This document shows positions 48,420 through 61,800 of a stretch of DNA of 64,000 bases, in pieces. Source of the DNA: Maratus speciosus (Eukaryota > Arthropoda > Arachnida > Araneae > Salticidae); assembly GCA_963932465.1 (NCBI GenBank), contig OZ010791.1:319234283-319298282 (forward strand). Direction: 5' to 3'. The notes beneath the pieces were generated by a model that had not been told where the DNA came from, did not search any database, and worked only from the letters and a program-made list of their open reading frames with translations. The translations under genes and the position numbers were made by a program. Every line of letters starts with the position of its first letter. Positions within the stretch are counted from its first letter, which is position 1.

Positions 48420-51400
48420 ACTAGTTGGATGTGCCAATCCCAAAACTTTCTTCTATCTTATACATCTTAATATTTCAAAAACTAGTTATGTTAATACTTC
48501 AATATTATTAGTTCAATACTATACCAACTTTGATTTTCATCTTAAATTTCTGCTCAAGTCAATTAAACGGACTAAAAACGAGTTAATCTATATCATGATA
48601 TTTTTTTAAATTATTAATTTTTCCTTATTTTGTTGTTATCAGCTGTTTGCGAATAGCCGGCTTAGCAGGAAGCGAGTTCCAGCCGCTGCATGAGCCGCCG
48701 ATGCACAATAGAACTACGAAAAATCAAGAAAAGTATACAAAAATCGCTAGCACAGAGCCCCTTTACCGCGCAATATTTCCAAATTCTAGGAGGACCTGTT
48801 AGCCAAAGCCAAAAACAAGCACAAAAATTTTGGTTCAATTGTATGCATAATTTTGTACGTTGTTCGATGGTACAATAATGAAAATGGCACAGATATCGGA
48901 ATTATAGCGCCCCCTTCTGGCGGAATTTTTTCAAGTTCAGGGAGGACTTGTTTGCCATAGCCAGAAACATACACACAAAATTTGGTTCAATTATATGGAT
49001 AACTTTATACACTTTTCGATGGTACAATAATGAAAATGGTACAGACATCGCAATTATAGTGCCCCTACCGGCAGAATTTTTCCAAATTCAGGGAGGACCT
49101 TCGTGACATGACCAAAAACAAACACATAAAATTTGGTTGAATTCTATGCATAACTTCATACACTTTTCGACGGTACAATATTCAAAATGGCACAAAAATT
49201 GCACAAAAATCGCTATTACAGCGCCCTCTGCGGGCGATTTTTTTACAAATTAAGGGAGGACCTCCTTGCCATAGCCAAGAACTTAAAAAATTTTTTGGTT
49301 CAATTCTATGCATAACTTCATACACTTTTCGATGGTACAATATTCAAAATCGCACAAAAATCGCTATTACAGCGCCCCCTAACGGCGAATTTTTTTGCAA
49401 ATTCAAGGAGGACCTGCTTGCCATATCCAAAATCTTAAAATAAAAATTTGGTTTAATTCTATGCATAACTTCATACACTTTTGGACGGTACAACATTCAA
49501 AATCGCACAAAAATCGCTATTACAGCGCCCCCTACCGGCGAATTATTTCCAAATTCAGGGAGGACCTGCTTGCCATATCCAAAAACTTAAAATAAAAATT
49601 TGGTTCAATTCCATGCATAACTCCATACACTTTTGGATGGTACAATATTCAAAATCGCACAAAAATTGCTATATCAGCGCCGCCTACCGGCGAATTTTTT
49701 CCAAGTTCCAGGATGACCTGCTTGCCATAGCCAAAAACTTAAAATAAAATTTTGGTTTAATTCTATGCATAACTTCATACACTTTTTGATGGTACAATGG
49801 CGACAGACAGACGGACAGACGGACACACAGACAGACAGACATTTTCTATAAACATGTTTTTTGGAATCTCTGACCCCTAAAACATGCAAATCCGTCGAAA
49901 ACCGGAAGTCGAAAAAAATTTCGATTACAATACTTTCTTCTATCTTAGATAGAAGAAAGTAAAAACGTCTATATCATTTTGGAACTAATACAAATTTATA
50001 GGAGAGACACTGTTCAGCATCCAATTTTACGCTGTAAAACAATGCTACCTTATCAATCTAAGGATACAAGTTTTACTCAAAACTTATATTTTGTAGCAAG
50101 ACATAGTTTGAAAATCATTCAATGATTGTTAATAGAAAAATTTTTTGTTAATTTATGAATGTCGCTAAAGGGTTCTAAATTGTTGCGAAACATTTTGTAA
50201 TTCCTTTACTATGGAATAAATTATGTTGCATCTAATTATTTTAATTTTTACTTTCTTCTATCTTCAATAGAAGAAAGTATTGTAATCGAAATTTTTTTCG
50301 ACTTCCGGTTTTCGACGGATTTGCATGTTTTAGGGGTCAGAGATTCCAAAAAACATGTTTATAGAAAATGTCTGTCTGTCTGTGTGTCCGTCTGTCCGTC
50401 TGTCTGTCGCCATTGTACCATCAAAAAGTGTATGAAGTTATGTATAGAATTAAACCAAAATTTTATTATAAGTTTTTGGCTATGGCAAGCAGGTCCTCCC
50501 GGAATTTGGAAAAAATTCGCCGGTAGGGGGCGCTGATATAACAATTTTTGTGCGATTTTGAATATTGTACCATCCAAAAGTGTATGGAGTTATGCATAGA
50601 ATTGAACCAAATTTTTAGTTTAAGTTTTTGGATATGACAAGCAGGTCCTCCCTGAATTTGGAAAAAATTCGCCGGCAGGGGGCGCTGTAAATGCGTTTTT
50701 TGTGCTATTTTGAATATTGTACCATCGAAAAGTGTATGAATTTATGCATAGAATTGAACCAAATTTTTATTTTAAGTTTTTGGCTATGGCAAGCAGGTCC
50801 TCCCTGAATTTGGAAAAAAATCGCCGGTAGGGGGCGCTGTAATATCGATTTTTGTGCGATTTTGAATATTGTACCGCCCAAAAGTGTATGAAGTTATGCA
50901 TAGAATTAAACCAAATTTTTATTTTAAGTTTTTGGATATGGCAAGCAGGTCCTCCATGAATTTGCAAAAAATTCGCCGATAGGGGGCGCTGTAATAGCGA
51001 TTTTTGTGCGATTTTGAATATTGCACCATCGAAAAGTGTATGAAGTTATGCATAGAATTAAACCCCCCAAAAAATTTAAGTTCTTGGCTATGGCAAGGAG
51101 GTCCTCTCTTAATTTGTAAAAAAATCGCTCGTAGAGGGCGCTGTAATAGCGATTTTTGTACAATTTTGATGCCATTTTGAATATTGTACCGCCGAAAAGT
51201 GTATGAAGTTATGCATAGAATTGAACCAAATTTTATGTGTTTATTTTTGGTCATGCCACGAAGGTCCTCCCTGAATTTGGAAAAATTCTGCCGGAAGGGA
51301 GCACTATAATTGCGATGTCTGTACCATTTTCATTATTGTACCATCGGAAAGTGTATGAAGTTATCCATATAATTGAACCAAATTTTTTGTGCATGTTTCT

Positions 51401-51946
51401 GGCTATGGCAAACAAGTCCTCCCTGAACTTGAAAAAATTCCGAAAGAAGGGGGCGCTATAATTCCGATCTCTGTGCCATTTTCATTATTGTACCATCTTA
51501 CAGCGTATAAAATTATGCATACAATTGAACCAAAATGCTTGTGCTTGTTTTTGGCTTTGGCCAACAGGTTCTCCTTGAATTTGGAAATATTGCGCGGTAA
51601 AGGGCTCCGTGCTAGCGATTTTTGTATACTTTTCTTGATTTTTCGTAGTCCTATTGTGCATCGGCGGCTCGTGCAGCGGCGGGAACTCGCTTCCTGCTAT
51701 GCCGGCTATTCGCAAACAGCTGATAACGACAGAATAAGGAAAAATTAATAATTTTAACAAATATCATGATAATGATTAACTCGTTTTTTGTCCGTTTAAT
51801 TGACTTGAGCAGAAATTTAAGATGAAAATCAAAGTTGGTATAGTATTGAACTAATAATATTGAAGTATTAACATGTGTAACTAGGTTTTGAAATATTAAG
51901 ATGTATAAGATAGAAGAAAGTTTTGGGATTGGCACATCCAACTAGT
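48420..51946. repeat. 3.5 kb tail-to-tail inverted pair of ~152-bp-unit elements
   Basis: The left copy (48420-49961) and right copy (50250-51946, minus strand) are reverse complements with a 288-bp unrelated spacer between. Each starts ACTAGTTGGATGTGCC, then ACTTTCTTCTATCTTA, then ~200 bp of unique sequence, then six or seven ~152-bp units (ggagga near 49255, 49407, 49559, 49711). Next come a gacagacggacagac tract and gacttccggttttcgacgga, and the end is a hairpin (49932-49960; 50250-50279). Units share atgcataacttcatacactt, gcacaaaaatcgctattaca and agcgccccctaccgg. Frames of 66-119 residues are repeat read-through. Confidence 0.88.
49932..49960. repeat. Perfect 14-bp hairpin ending the left copy
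   Basis: ACTTTCTTCTATCT then one T then AGATAGAAGAAAGT. The arm is the same as the motif at 48445-48460 near the 5' end of the same copy. Confidence 0.85.
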
Positions 51947-51949
51947 TTA

Positions 51950-52837
51950 TTTAAAACACAGTATCATTACACTTCTTAAGAGCCTATTCTATCACCCGAA
52001 GACACTCGAAAACTAATGTTAAACCACGACGTTCTTTTCAAATTTCTCGTTTGCATTTCAATATTTATTTTATTTTGTTTTATTTTTTGCTTACGATAAA
52101 TTGATCTACAACAGTATATATTTTTAACTTTTTCTATTTCGGTTGAAGATATTTAGTTGGGTGTTTACTTTTTCTTTCAGAACTACTTCCAAATGTAAAA
52201 TAAACCTCATAACAAAACAAAACAAAAAAATGTAAATAAAATAAAAACCTGTAACTGCAATTGGAAATATAATAAAAGAACCTGTTAAATATCGATCTCA
52301 GATATACTGTGTAAAATATGAAATAATTAAAAATTTTAATCATTTAAAGATAATAATTGGAAAGCAGAAATTGAAAAGGACTCTGCGATTGGTTTAACGT
52401 TGTTTGTTATTTCTTCACATGACTAGTGTAGACTCTTAAGACTGAGTACAGTTATTCGTTTTACCTTCAGGACCATTGGATCACGTTCAGCTAGTATGGG
52501 TCTCTGAAATCTCAGACTGTAATCTTGCATCATCTAAATCGTTCATATGATAATCTTGACATACCATCTACTCAACTATTAAAAAAAACATTTTTCCATT
52601 CATTTTCAATGTGAAAATGGAACGAAAAATTTCATAATCCTTACATTTTCTTCATTACTTTTTTTTTTCCACTGCAATAAGTGTTTTAGTTACCATCTTA
52701 TCAGAAACGTCCGTCATTGCATAAAACCTCTATTTCCATCAGATGTTTAGGAATACAATATAAAAATTATTTATTTAACATTTTATTATTATTATTATTA
52801 TTAAAGATTAGGCGAATTATGAGTGTCTGTACCACGT

Positions 52838-52840
<3 letters not shown>
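51950..52840. other. Non-coding AT-rich stretch
   Basis: No gene or clear element. A short (ATT)n lies near 52784-52803. Confidence 0.5.

Positions 52841-52843
<3 letters not shown>

Positions 52844-52930
<87 letters not shown>
52844..52930. repeat. (AT)n microsatellite, ~87 bp
   Basis: Uninterrupted alternating TA, the longest in the window. Confidence 0.95.
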
Positions 52931-52931
<1 letters not shown>

Positions 52932-55900
52932 TATGTGTTTATTTCGCGGTATCTACATTTTATTAAAATATTTTTATTTATTATTTCGTATTTCGTCTAT
53001 AATTTGGAGAAAAGTTTTAATTCACTGGTGTTTCATTCATTAAAATTGTTATTTCAAAATATTGATTGTGCCTACTAGGTAAATCTGTTATTTCAAGCTC
53101 TAAATGATAAAAAAAAATTACACGCAAGCATGTTTTTGTACACAATCTTGGAAAATAAATATGAAATAAAGTAAATGTGATTTACATTAATCATTAGCGT
53201 AAATAATTAAAGAAAAATAATAATTTTAGAGTCGTGGTTTGGGAAAAAAAAGAAATCAGTAAATGAATTAAAAACATGTCAATTTTTGTCTTTTGAATAA
53301 TCTCTTTTTTTATTGTCATCATTTGTGTGCTGCAGCCCGCTTTTCGAATCGTGGATCCCTTATGTCATGCTAGATATTTTTGAATTTTATTTGATAGAGA
53401 GCCTAAATTTCATTCAGCATTCCACCTATATGCTAATGTAACTAAATGCCATTAGAATAGCAAAAATAAAGATATATGCCCGTGCTATGAACGTAAGGGC
53501 TTTATTTCTCTGTTTTTTTCCTTGTTTTCCATCTTCTATTGCATTTTTTATGCATCATGTTTGTCATGTGAAAACGTTTAAAAAACAAAGAAAGAAAATA
53601 TATTATCAATGTGCAAGGAAATTCTATTTTGAAAATTTTGAAATTAAATATAAAATCTAAAGCTATTTAATGAATAAAATATTATAAGGATGCCTATTAG
53701 TATCCTGTCCACCACATTAACGCCAGAATGTGGAAAGCTACAGTCATGGTACCCAGGTGCTCATGGTACCCAGAGCTAAGACATGGGATTATTTAATGAA
53801 CCATACATTCTCAAAAGGCGAAATCAGCGTTTTAGATCTCGAAAACGGTAAGAGATACGGAAAAGGGTCAATTACAAAGTTGTAGAGCCTATTTGACATA
53901 GTAACAACTAATGAAATCCTATAACATAATTATTAGAATCCATGAATTTTTTATCGAATGAGAAGCTTTAATATACCTGTAATTGCTTACATAAGGGTGG
54001 CAATAAAAACCAGATGCACATTTACTAATAACACTAACAGATGTAATAAGGTGAGGTTTATTATAGTAAGAAATTAAATTTCCTTTTAATAAATATGACC
54101 ACTATCGAATTTTGCACAATCGAAGCAATGAATTTTGCATTCTGCAAGTGTTCTGAGGGTGCACACATTTAACATACATAATTAAACTTTTCAATTAATA
54201 AAATATAATTGGCTTATATATGCTGGTTTTTATTAGGAAATGGGCATTAGCTTTATAACGCCAGGCACAAGCATGCCAAATGTCGCATATTTAAGCTTGT
54301 GCTAGGGTATAAAAAATTACATTTTATAAATTAAAAACGTTATTTTTACGTGTAAGACACCATTTATTAATGAATAATGGACGATTTACAAATTTGTAAT
54401 TGACTTGTTTCATACATCGTAAAGTTTCCGAGATAGCTCCCCTAACTGTGTTATTTTCCACTAGTTGACGCTACAATGGGATTTATCGTGCTGCGCTAAA
54501 CTAGTTTCTTATATATACAAAACTTTGTTATAGTTATAAGTGTTTTAATTTTGAAACTAATGCAATTTTAGATGACTATATTCGGCACCCTTTATATACG
54601 TATGTATATGCGCCTGTGTGTTACAGACAATGCATAAAAAAGAGATATAGTATGAAATGCGTAGGGCAATATATGGAATGCCTGGCGTTTTTCGAAAAAA
54701 AAACTTGCATTGTGTACAGTGAAATATATTCTCCTCAGATATAGTAATAAAAGAGAGTGACGGAAAGGTTATTAAGGTTATTAATTGAAAAGTCGTATAT
54801 GAAAAATAAGGAAAAAATAAAGTATAGGACTTTCCTATTGAGGAAAGAAATAGAAAATAAAAAAATAATCCTATTTCTGTGCCTTAACATTACAGCATTA
54901 TCAGACAATCCACCAAAAAAAAAAAAAAAAAAAAAAATCAATACTTTTTTTTTCTATTATTCAAATTCAAATTACACCAAAATAACGCAAAAAAATATCT
55001 ATTTAATTGTAGTTACCCTTTTTTCATACATTTTGTACTACTGGAAAATTGTGGTTGAATATTATATCTATATACAATTTTAAAGACCGGATATTAAACT
55101 AAGAAGGGTTAAGAATTATATTTGCTGACTATTTACATATATCATTACATAATTTTTTTCATTTTCTAAATAGCTTATAATAACTTCATCGATTTTGCAT
55201 TTACTCTAAACTCATTGCGTTTAGAAAACTGTAGAGTACTACTAGAGTACTGTTGTGCATTGTAAAATTAAAAAATGGAAATGGAAAATTAAAGATATGA
55301 CGTTCGAGTTAAATTTTAGTAATTATAGACTGCACTTTTACCCTTTATCAATTGCAGTTTGGCATAGCTAACATTTGCTTTCAATTTGTAATCCTTTAAT
55401 TAATGTTAGTATAACGTAAATAAAAAATAGTTTTAAGTAAAGGTGCTTCTGTTAAAGTTAGGGGTATAAAAAATATCCTAAGTTCTACATTTCTTTTAAT
55501 TAATGTCTTGCTAATTCAGAGCAACATAAAAAAGTAATCCCAGTTTAATTAGACCGTATCTTTACGAATACACTTACCCTTTTTCCAAAATGATTTTTCA
55601 ATTGGAAAAGTACTTTATTTATGCAATACTTTATTTTCGATCGTATAAGAATAAAATGAAATCGTTTTGTAATTAACCGAATAAAAAACAGAAAGTAAGA
55701 TATAGTAGAAATAATAGTTAAAATGTAGGCATAAAAAATATTAATACATATAAATGTAATGTGACAGGTATGACTGGCTATTGTTTTATAAAGGTACAAA
55801 AGGCAAGTTTTTGTGTTTTTGCATACGGTCATATTTTTCTGACTTAATGATGTTTGTGGGTGAGATCTCACAAAAAATTACAAGATTTCATTTATTTTTT

Positions 55901-56170
55901 TAATTACTGGAGGGCCCTATGAGCTACGTTCGCCAACCGCCGTTCAGAAACCGCAAACTCTAAAAGCACGCCAATTTGATCGGCTTTAAAATTTTTCGAA
56001 AGGCTGAATTATAATTTAAAAAACAGTGGCGATCTCCCTGTTAACGTGTTGCTTTAGCCTTTGATTAAATCAGATCGTGAAAATATATTTGTTGTTAGAA
56101 AGGAAATATTTTTTGCGCTCTCTTAGAATTCACAACAATAGTTTAAAATATTGTCTCAAAATATGAAATA
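52931..56170. other. Non-coding AT-rich stretch
   Basis: No gene recognised. A poly-A run lies at about 54916-54938. The 108-residue frames at 54757-55083 and 55545-55871 are Lys/Ile/Asn- or Ile/Tyr/Phe-rich with no domain and look like chance. Confidence 0.5.
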
Positions 56171-56174
56171 AACA

Positions 56175-57365
56175 AGCGAACTTGCCCGGCATTGCCCGGG
56201 TACGTCAAAAAACAGCAGGAATTGCGAAAAAGTTCTGGATATCACAATAAGATATCGCGTGAAAATTTTAAATCGCTTCACAAATTTCGAAAAGAGAAAA
56301 AAATATATATATTGTGTTCGAAGATTGCAAGTTCATTCCTTTCACTAATATGGAAAAATGGTAGCAAATCACTAAATTACACTAAAAATCACATACAAAA
56401 TTCCCGAAATTCGAAAATTGCTTTACGAAGTCCGAATAAATTTTATTAAAATGAGGACAGAATGTACTTTAGGTCAAAATTGGAATGTCAAAAAATTGCA
56501 GCAGATAGCAAGGAAACGTAAAAATCGAATTAAAAACCTCAAAAATTTCAAAAATCACGAAAGTCAAAATGTACTATAATTGGATAAAAGTTTCAAATCT
56601 AATTCCTTCGACCTGCTGGCTCTCTTAAAATTTATGTTTGGGAAAGCATGCTAAGCATTGTTTGATGTTATTTTTATTCATAATTTAATTTACTTGATTG
56701 CCTTAAACACAATTAATATAATTCCTTAAGTTAATATTAGTTTTTGTTGCATTAAAATATCTCAATTTGTTGATTTTCTCTAAGTAAGTAATCCTTATCG
56801 GTGTACAATGGAAGTCTATGGGAATTTGGCGAAATATTAGAGGTATCGCCAAGTTGGCGTCACTTTTGGCGACTATATTTGGTCGCCAAATTTGTTGATA
56901 TATAGCCAATTGGCGACAAACTTGGCGGAATTTGGCGACATATGTGTCCCCCATACGGTAACATCCTTATAGGTATGAAGATGCAAAGATGCATTAACTG
57001 CTGTTCAATAATCGCATAAAAAAATCGCTAAAAATTTAAAAATCGCTGTACGAATTCCGAATAAACTTTTTTTGAAAAGTGAACAAAATTTACTATATTC
57101 GGTTAAAAGAAAGAAACCGTATTCTTTTCACTAATGTGGAAAAATTGCCTCGAAACTTAAAAAAGTGCTAAAAATCGGATAAAAAATTAAATTAAAAAAA
57201 ATCTAATCAAAAAATCGAAAATCAGGCTTCGAGATGCAAAACTTTATGCACAGATGTACCTTTCCCACGAAATTTTGTAGCTCTACGCACAACACTCTCT
57301 TCAGAACACCGTCGACACACTCACTCACACACACACAGACATAAACTTCTTTCCTTATTATTATG
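56175..57365 (-). mobile_element. Probable interspersed element ending in a GCCCGGG hairpin
   Basis: On the minus strand it begins near catccataataataaggaaa, passes a gtgtgtgtgtgagtgag tract and gaaaggtacatctgtgcata, and ends in the hairpin CCCGGGCAATGCCGGG followed by CAAGT. A GC-rich hairpin just before a CTAGT-like end is a Helitron trait; here the end is degenerate. Inside, 56810-56945 is a cluster of ttggcga/tcgccaa in both orientations. No coding capacity. Confidence 0.42.
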
Positions 57366-58540
57366 GATGTTTCGCGCAAGTATATTTTTTAATTTAAACT
57401 GTTTGGCAATATTATTGTTTAGCCATTTTAAATATGACGCAATTTCCTCCATTTATGACTTTTAACGCATAATTATGAATTTAATATTTTACAATTTTCT
57501 TTCTCTTTTAAAATTCACGTGTAAATTTAGTTTTCATGACTTAATTTTATATATTTTCCTGCTTTCGAGCAGTAAACATTAGTTCTAATTTGAAAGTTTT
57601 TTTCTATTTATAATAGTCATGTGTAAATATATTTTTAATTTGAAGCAAATATTATTTTTTGTGCTGTTTTACAAAATTGGCAACAATTTAAAATAATACC
57701 CAATTCTAAAAAATGAAAAAAATATTTCACAAAATTCTGAAATTTTGAATATAAAATGAATAGAAATCCCCAAAAAATAAATCAAATTAAAAAAAAAAAT
57801 AAAGGCCGTCCGCACACCACGAACTTCTAATGTATAAAATGATTTTAAAATTATTAAATTCCTATGTGTAGTTTTTGCTCCTATAAAACCTTTTTAATGG
57901 AACGATTTTGACCAACTATCATTAAATATCTCTTAAAATAATTATTCAATTTGAAAACTGTCTGCATCAGCGTGTTTATGAAACATTTATCTATTATACC
58001 ACCGATTTTCATATTTTTGTATGTAATAGTTTCTTAATATTAACAAAGAAAGATCCCCCCCCCCCCCCCCACACACACACACCGGTCACAAAAAATTTCA
58101 AAACCGGCGGAGGTGACAGCGTTAATTACTTTTTTTAGAATAGAGAGATATACCAGTGTCCATTACTGGAATGTTCAGTTTGTCAATTTACAGTAAATAA
58201 CACCCTAAAAAGGCATTGTTAAAAATGTAACTTTGCTAATGTTCAGAGTGCATAACATCTTTATATTTAAGGTAAAATTTAAGTAATGAAATTTAGTTTT
58301 GAAATTTAGTTTTGAACACTTACCTAAATGTAAAAAGAAGAAATTTTTTATAAAAAGCTGCTTTTAATTAAATTAAAGTCATCAAACAGTAATTTAAAAA
58401 AATAAATAATATATTTATTTCTTAACTTTAAAACTTTGTTATCCCGATGTCTGGTATTTAATGTGTTTAATTTCGTTTTACCGAATACCCTTTTAAATTA
58501 AAAACTTGGAGTTACATTTATGGCCTTTCAAAAATCATTT
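57366..58540. other. Non-coding AT-rich stretch with a C-run and CA repeat
   Basis: Poly-C then (AC)n at about 58055-58082. No gene seen. Confidence 0.5.
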
Positions 58541-58556
58541 ACAACAAGAGTCTGTA

Positions 58557-58646
58557 GGGGCTTCCGTGGCCGAGTGGTTAAGGCACGAGGCCGCTAATCG
58601 CTTGAGAGCGTAGGAGAATGCTGGGTTCGTATCCCGCTGGCTCCAT
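58557..58646 (+). repeat. tRNA-Ser(GCU)-like sequence, probably a SINE head
   Basis: Contains ggccgagtggttaaggc, the conserved D-arm/A-box of eukaryotic tRNA-Ser and tRNA-Leu. It then has an anticodon loop CCGCTAA (as in tRNA-Ser GCU but with C in place of U33), a long variable arm as in class II tRNAs and a B-box-like GGTTCGTATCC. The acceptor stem has wobble pairs and a mismatch (GGGGCTT against TGGCTCC). It is more likely tRNA-derived than a working gene. Confidence 0.5.
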
Positions 58647-58899
58647 TTGAAACTCTTTGTGGAGCTTCCAACTTTTATGTAGCTGTTATCTCTGGTGTTG
58701 TAAAATGTCTTGTGCTATCTCGTCCTTGTATGTTGACGAATTTGTTATGTAAAAAATATGTAATTATTTCTGTGTATAAAAATGAAGGATCATTTGAGGC
58801 GACAGCCATTCTAGCTGTAGGCCCCAAAGCAATTCCCACTTAGGTGGTCTTCAAAGTTGAAAGTAGAGTCTGTAATATATGCATTAAAAAACTGCAAAA

Positions 58900-61800
58900 T
58901 GTGCATTCAAATAAAGCACATATTTTCATGGGCATAGATTTCAGATTTGCATAGATTTCCAAATAATTTAGTGTATTTTTGAGTTCTCTTCTCTGTTGTT
59001 CATGCCTGCGCTACTGGCGAAGGCGCCCATGATTGACTTTAATATTAATCTAGATTTTTAATATTAATCTTTATTTTTTTTGCTTTGTCTTTAATATTTT
59101 ATAATCACACAACCGATGAATTCAATCAGAAAGCAAATAAAAATATTAAAGAGCATAGGTTAAGGAGGAGCTCGTGGGACTCTAAACCACTCCATTAAAA
59201 TAAAGGCAAATAAATTCAAGTCACATAGTTCCTTAAAAAATCTTACATTTCCGATCTTCAATGTTTGATTATTCATCTCTGGCAAAATAACACTGTATTC
59301 AAAATAAATAGTATAAACAGTCTAATTATAGTAGTAATGAAACGGGTAAATCTGCAGGACTAGGGCTTCAAACGCCAGTTCTGAAGTTTCATTTCGAAAT
59401 CATTTTATTTAGTATTTAATTAGACCCCGATATGCTATTTTTCTCGACAAGCAATTAAAATGTCGTCTCTAAAAAATAACGTTACGTTATATAAGTCAGA
59501 CGTAAAACATAGCAGATGTATCTTTGTACGGTTAAATACGGATAACATCTACTGCAATATTTTAAACCTCTAAGCATCTCACATTTTCCATTTTTAAACC
59601 GCCGTATTGGGAAAAAGTACTTTTAAATGCGATTTGTTTGAAAACTGCATCTTCATTTATTTTTAGGATATTAATTTTTTTGTAGCTTTTAGCGCCATTT
59701 GTTTAATGTTGCCAACAGAGGTGCTCCATTTCTGTAGAAAGTAAAGAAAAATAGTTTGAAAATAATAATTATATCTTTTATTGCAATTTTCCTATTACAA
59801 CATATTTTTTTTAAAATTAAAATACGTGCTATTTTGAAAAAAATATATAAATGAATGATTTCTGATTAAACATGGAGCTATTATAAACTATATTAATTTT
59901 AAGTATCTATATTAATGTTACAAACAAATGAAGGCATATGAATCATTACACTTCAGCTTATTTTTGTCAAGTTTCTTGAATGACGACATCGCTTTTTTCT
60001 GGATTTGTATGTTACTCAGTGATAGTGACGTCATATGCATACTTAATTGTAGTATTTGTTTAAGAATGGATCGTAAATGTGGAATTCTTCAGCGGGTGAG
60101 AATGGCGTCATTTTATATAAAATATAAGTGTGTGTTTAAAGTTTTAAAACTGAAATATGTTTTGTACTATCTATTATATATATATATACATTTTTTTTCA
60201 TTGGGGGAGACACTAAATTCTGAAAAGGCAGAATTCCTGTTTTCTACTTTAGAATTTAAAACATTCAACGTGTAGTTTCATTTCATTCATACTCACCTTA
60301 CTAATTGATAATTAGTAAAAGTGATATTTCAAGTAATTAAAGGAAATTTAGCTCCTCAAAATTTGTAACGAGAAATACGTTTCAAAGCATTTATGTTCAA
60401 AGACAGTAATTTTTTGATTTTGTTTACTAACACACCTAATTCTCCTTTTGTTTCAAGATTTCAATAATTGTAATTCTCTGAAATTTTATATTTTTAATCT
60501 TCTAATCTAAAGTAATTAAAATATTGTAATTGTGATAATAACAATATGTAATTAAAAAATTAATTGCTATCACAAATATATTTTATTAGTTATTGACATT
60601 CTAATTAAATGTACTCGTAAACGACTATTTTGTTTCGTAAGTATGCTTGCATTAAATTCTTATTCTAAATACAATCGTAAAAAAAACTATTATCTATATT
60701 TTAGTAGGACGTGTATTACTGGGATAATGTGTACCCTTAACTAAGCCATGAATAATGCGTATCCATTACTGGAATATTTGGGGTTTTGATTTATTTCTGT
60801 TATTAAAGTACATTTCATCCATAATGGGAGGTTTGACAATCAGATTTTTTTAAATAATGTTGATATGTTAATAAACATTTATAAAACTAGAACATAAAAT
60901 TCATAATTAGTAATTAGAAAATATTTTTAAAGAAATCCTTTATGAGTGCCCTTTACTGGCCGGTTATTGGGTCCGCAAGCAGATAAATTTGGTTAAGTAA
61001 AAAAAGTAAGCAAAAATACAATTGATAATTTGAATATTATGTTTTCAACGACTATTGAATATATTTTGTGATAAAACGAAATGTAGAGAAAATATATCAG
61101 TATGTAGCCCTCATAATTAATGAAGTGAACAAACAATCAATCGTTCATAATATGGAATGAATGGTGATTGCAACTTAACAATCGATTAAAAATTACACTT
61201 GAAAATCTGCTATCACAGGTTTACCGTAGGAAATATTTCGGGGGGTAAAATATAAAAAAATGATAGAAATCAGATTTGTAATAGCGTAATATTTGAAATC
61301 AGTCTTATTGAATCTTAATGAAGAGAAGGAATCTTTCCCCTTGCTCAACCTTCAATACTCCAACCTTCAATATGAATACAGTCTTAATGAATATTTAAAA
61401 ACATCATGCTTCATCTTTATTAAACTCATAGATCCTGAAGCATTTAAATAAGATTTGTAAAAGTTAATCCTCAGTTGTAAGGTATAAATTCATAACATCT
61501 GAATAAAATTTTAAATATTATCTCTTTTTTTTTTAAGAATAAGAAAATATGATACTAATACTGGTATTAAAAATCAACTTATATTTTTTGTTAGAGATTT
61601 ACTATTAACGTGCTTGATTAAATTATTTCCGACAATACATTTGTATATGAACTGATTATTTAGCTCCAAAACTCATTATTGCTGAGCAAATTTGCATTCG
61701 AGCTAAAATATCAGTATATGTTATTAAAATTTTACAGAAGTGCATTTTTTTAACCAACATGTTCGTAATGTATATTCTATCGAAAATTGCACAGAAAAAT

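Noticed and set aside
49395..51760. Many similar 66-119-residue frames with GGPACHIQ and SMHNFIHF phrases
   Set aside because: They are translations of the ~152-bp repeat units in both arms and change frame from unit to unit.
54757..55083. 108-residue Lys/Ile-rich ORF
   Set aside because: It is made of AT-rich sequence including a poly-A run read as lysines; no coding signal.
59928..60275. 115-residue plus-strand ORF as a small gene
   Set aside because: No domain, signal or homology recognised; it runs through a TA repeat and is within the length expected by chance.
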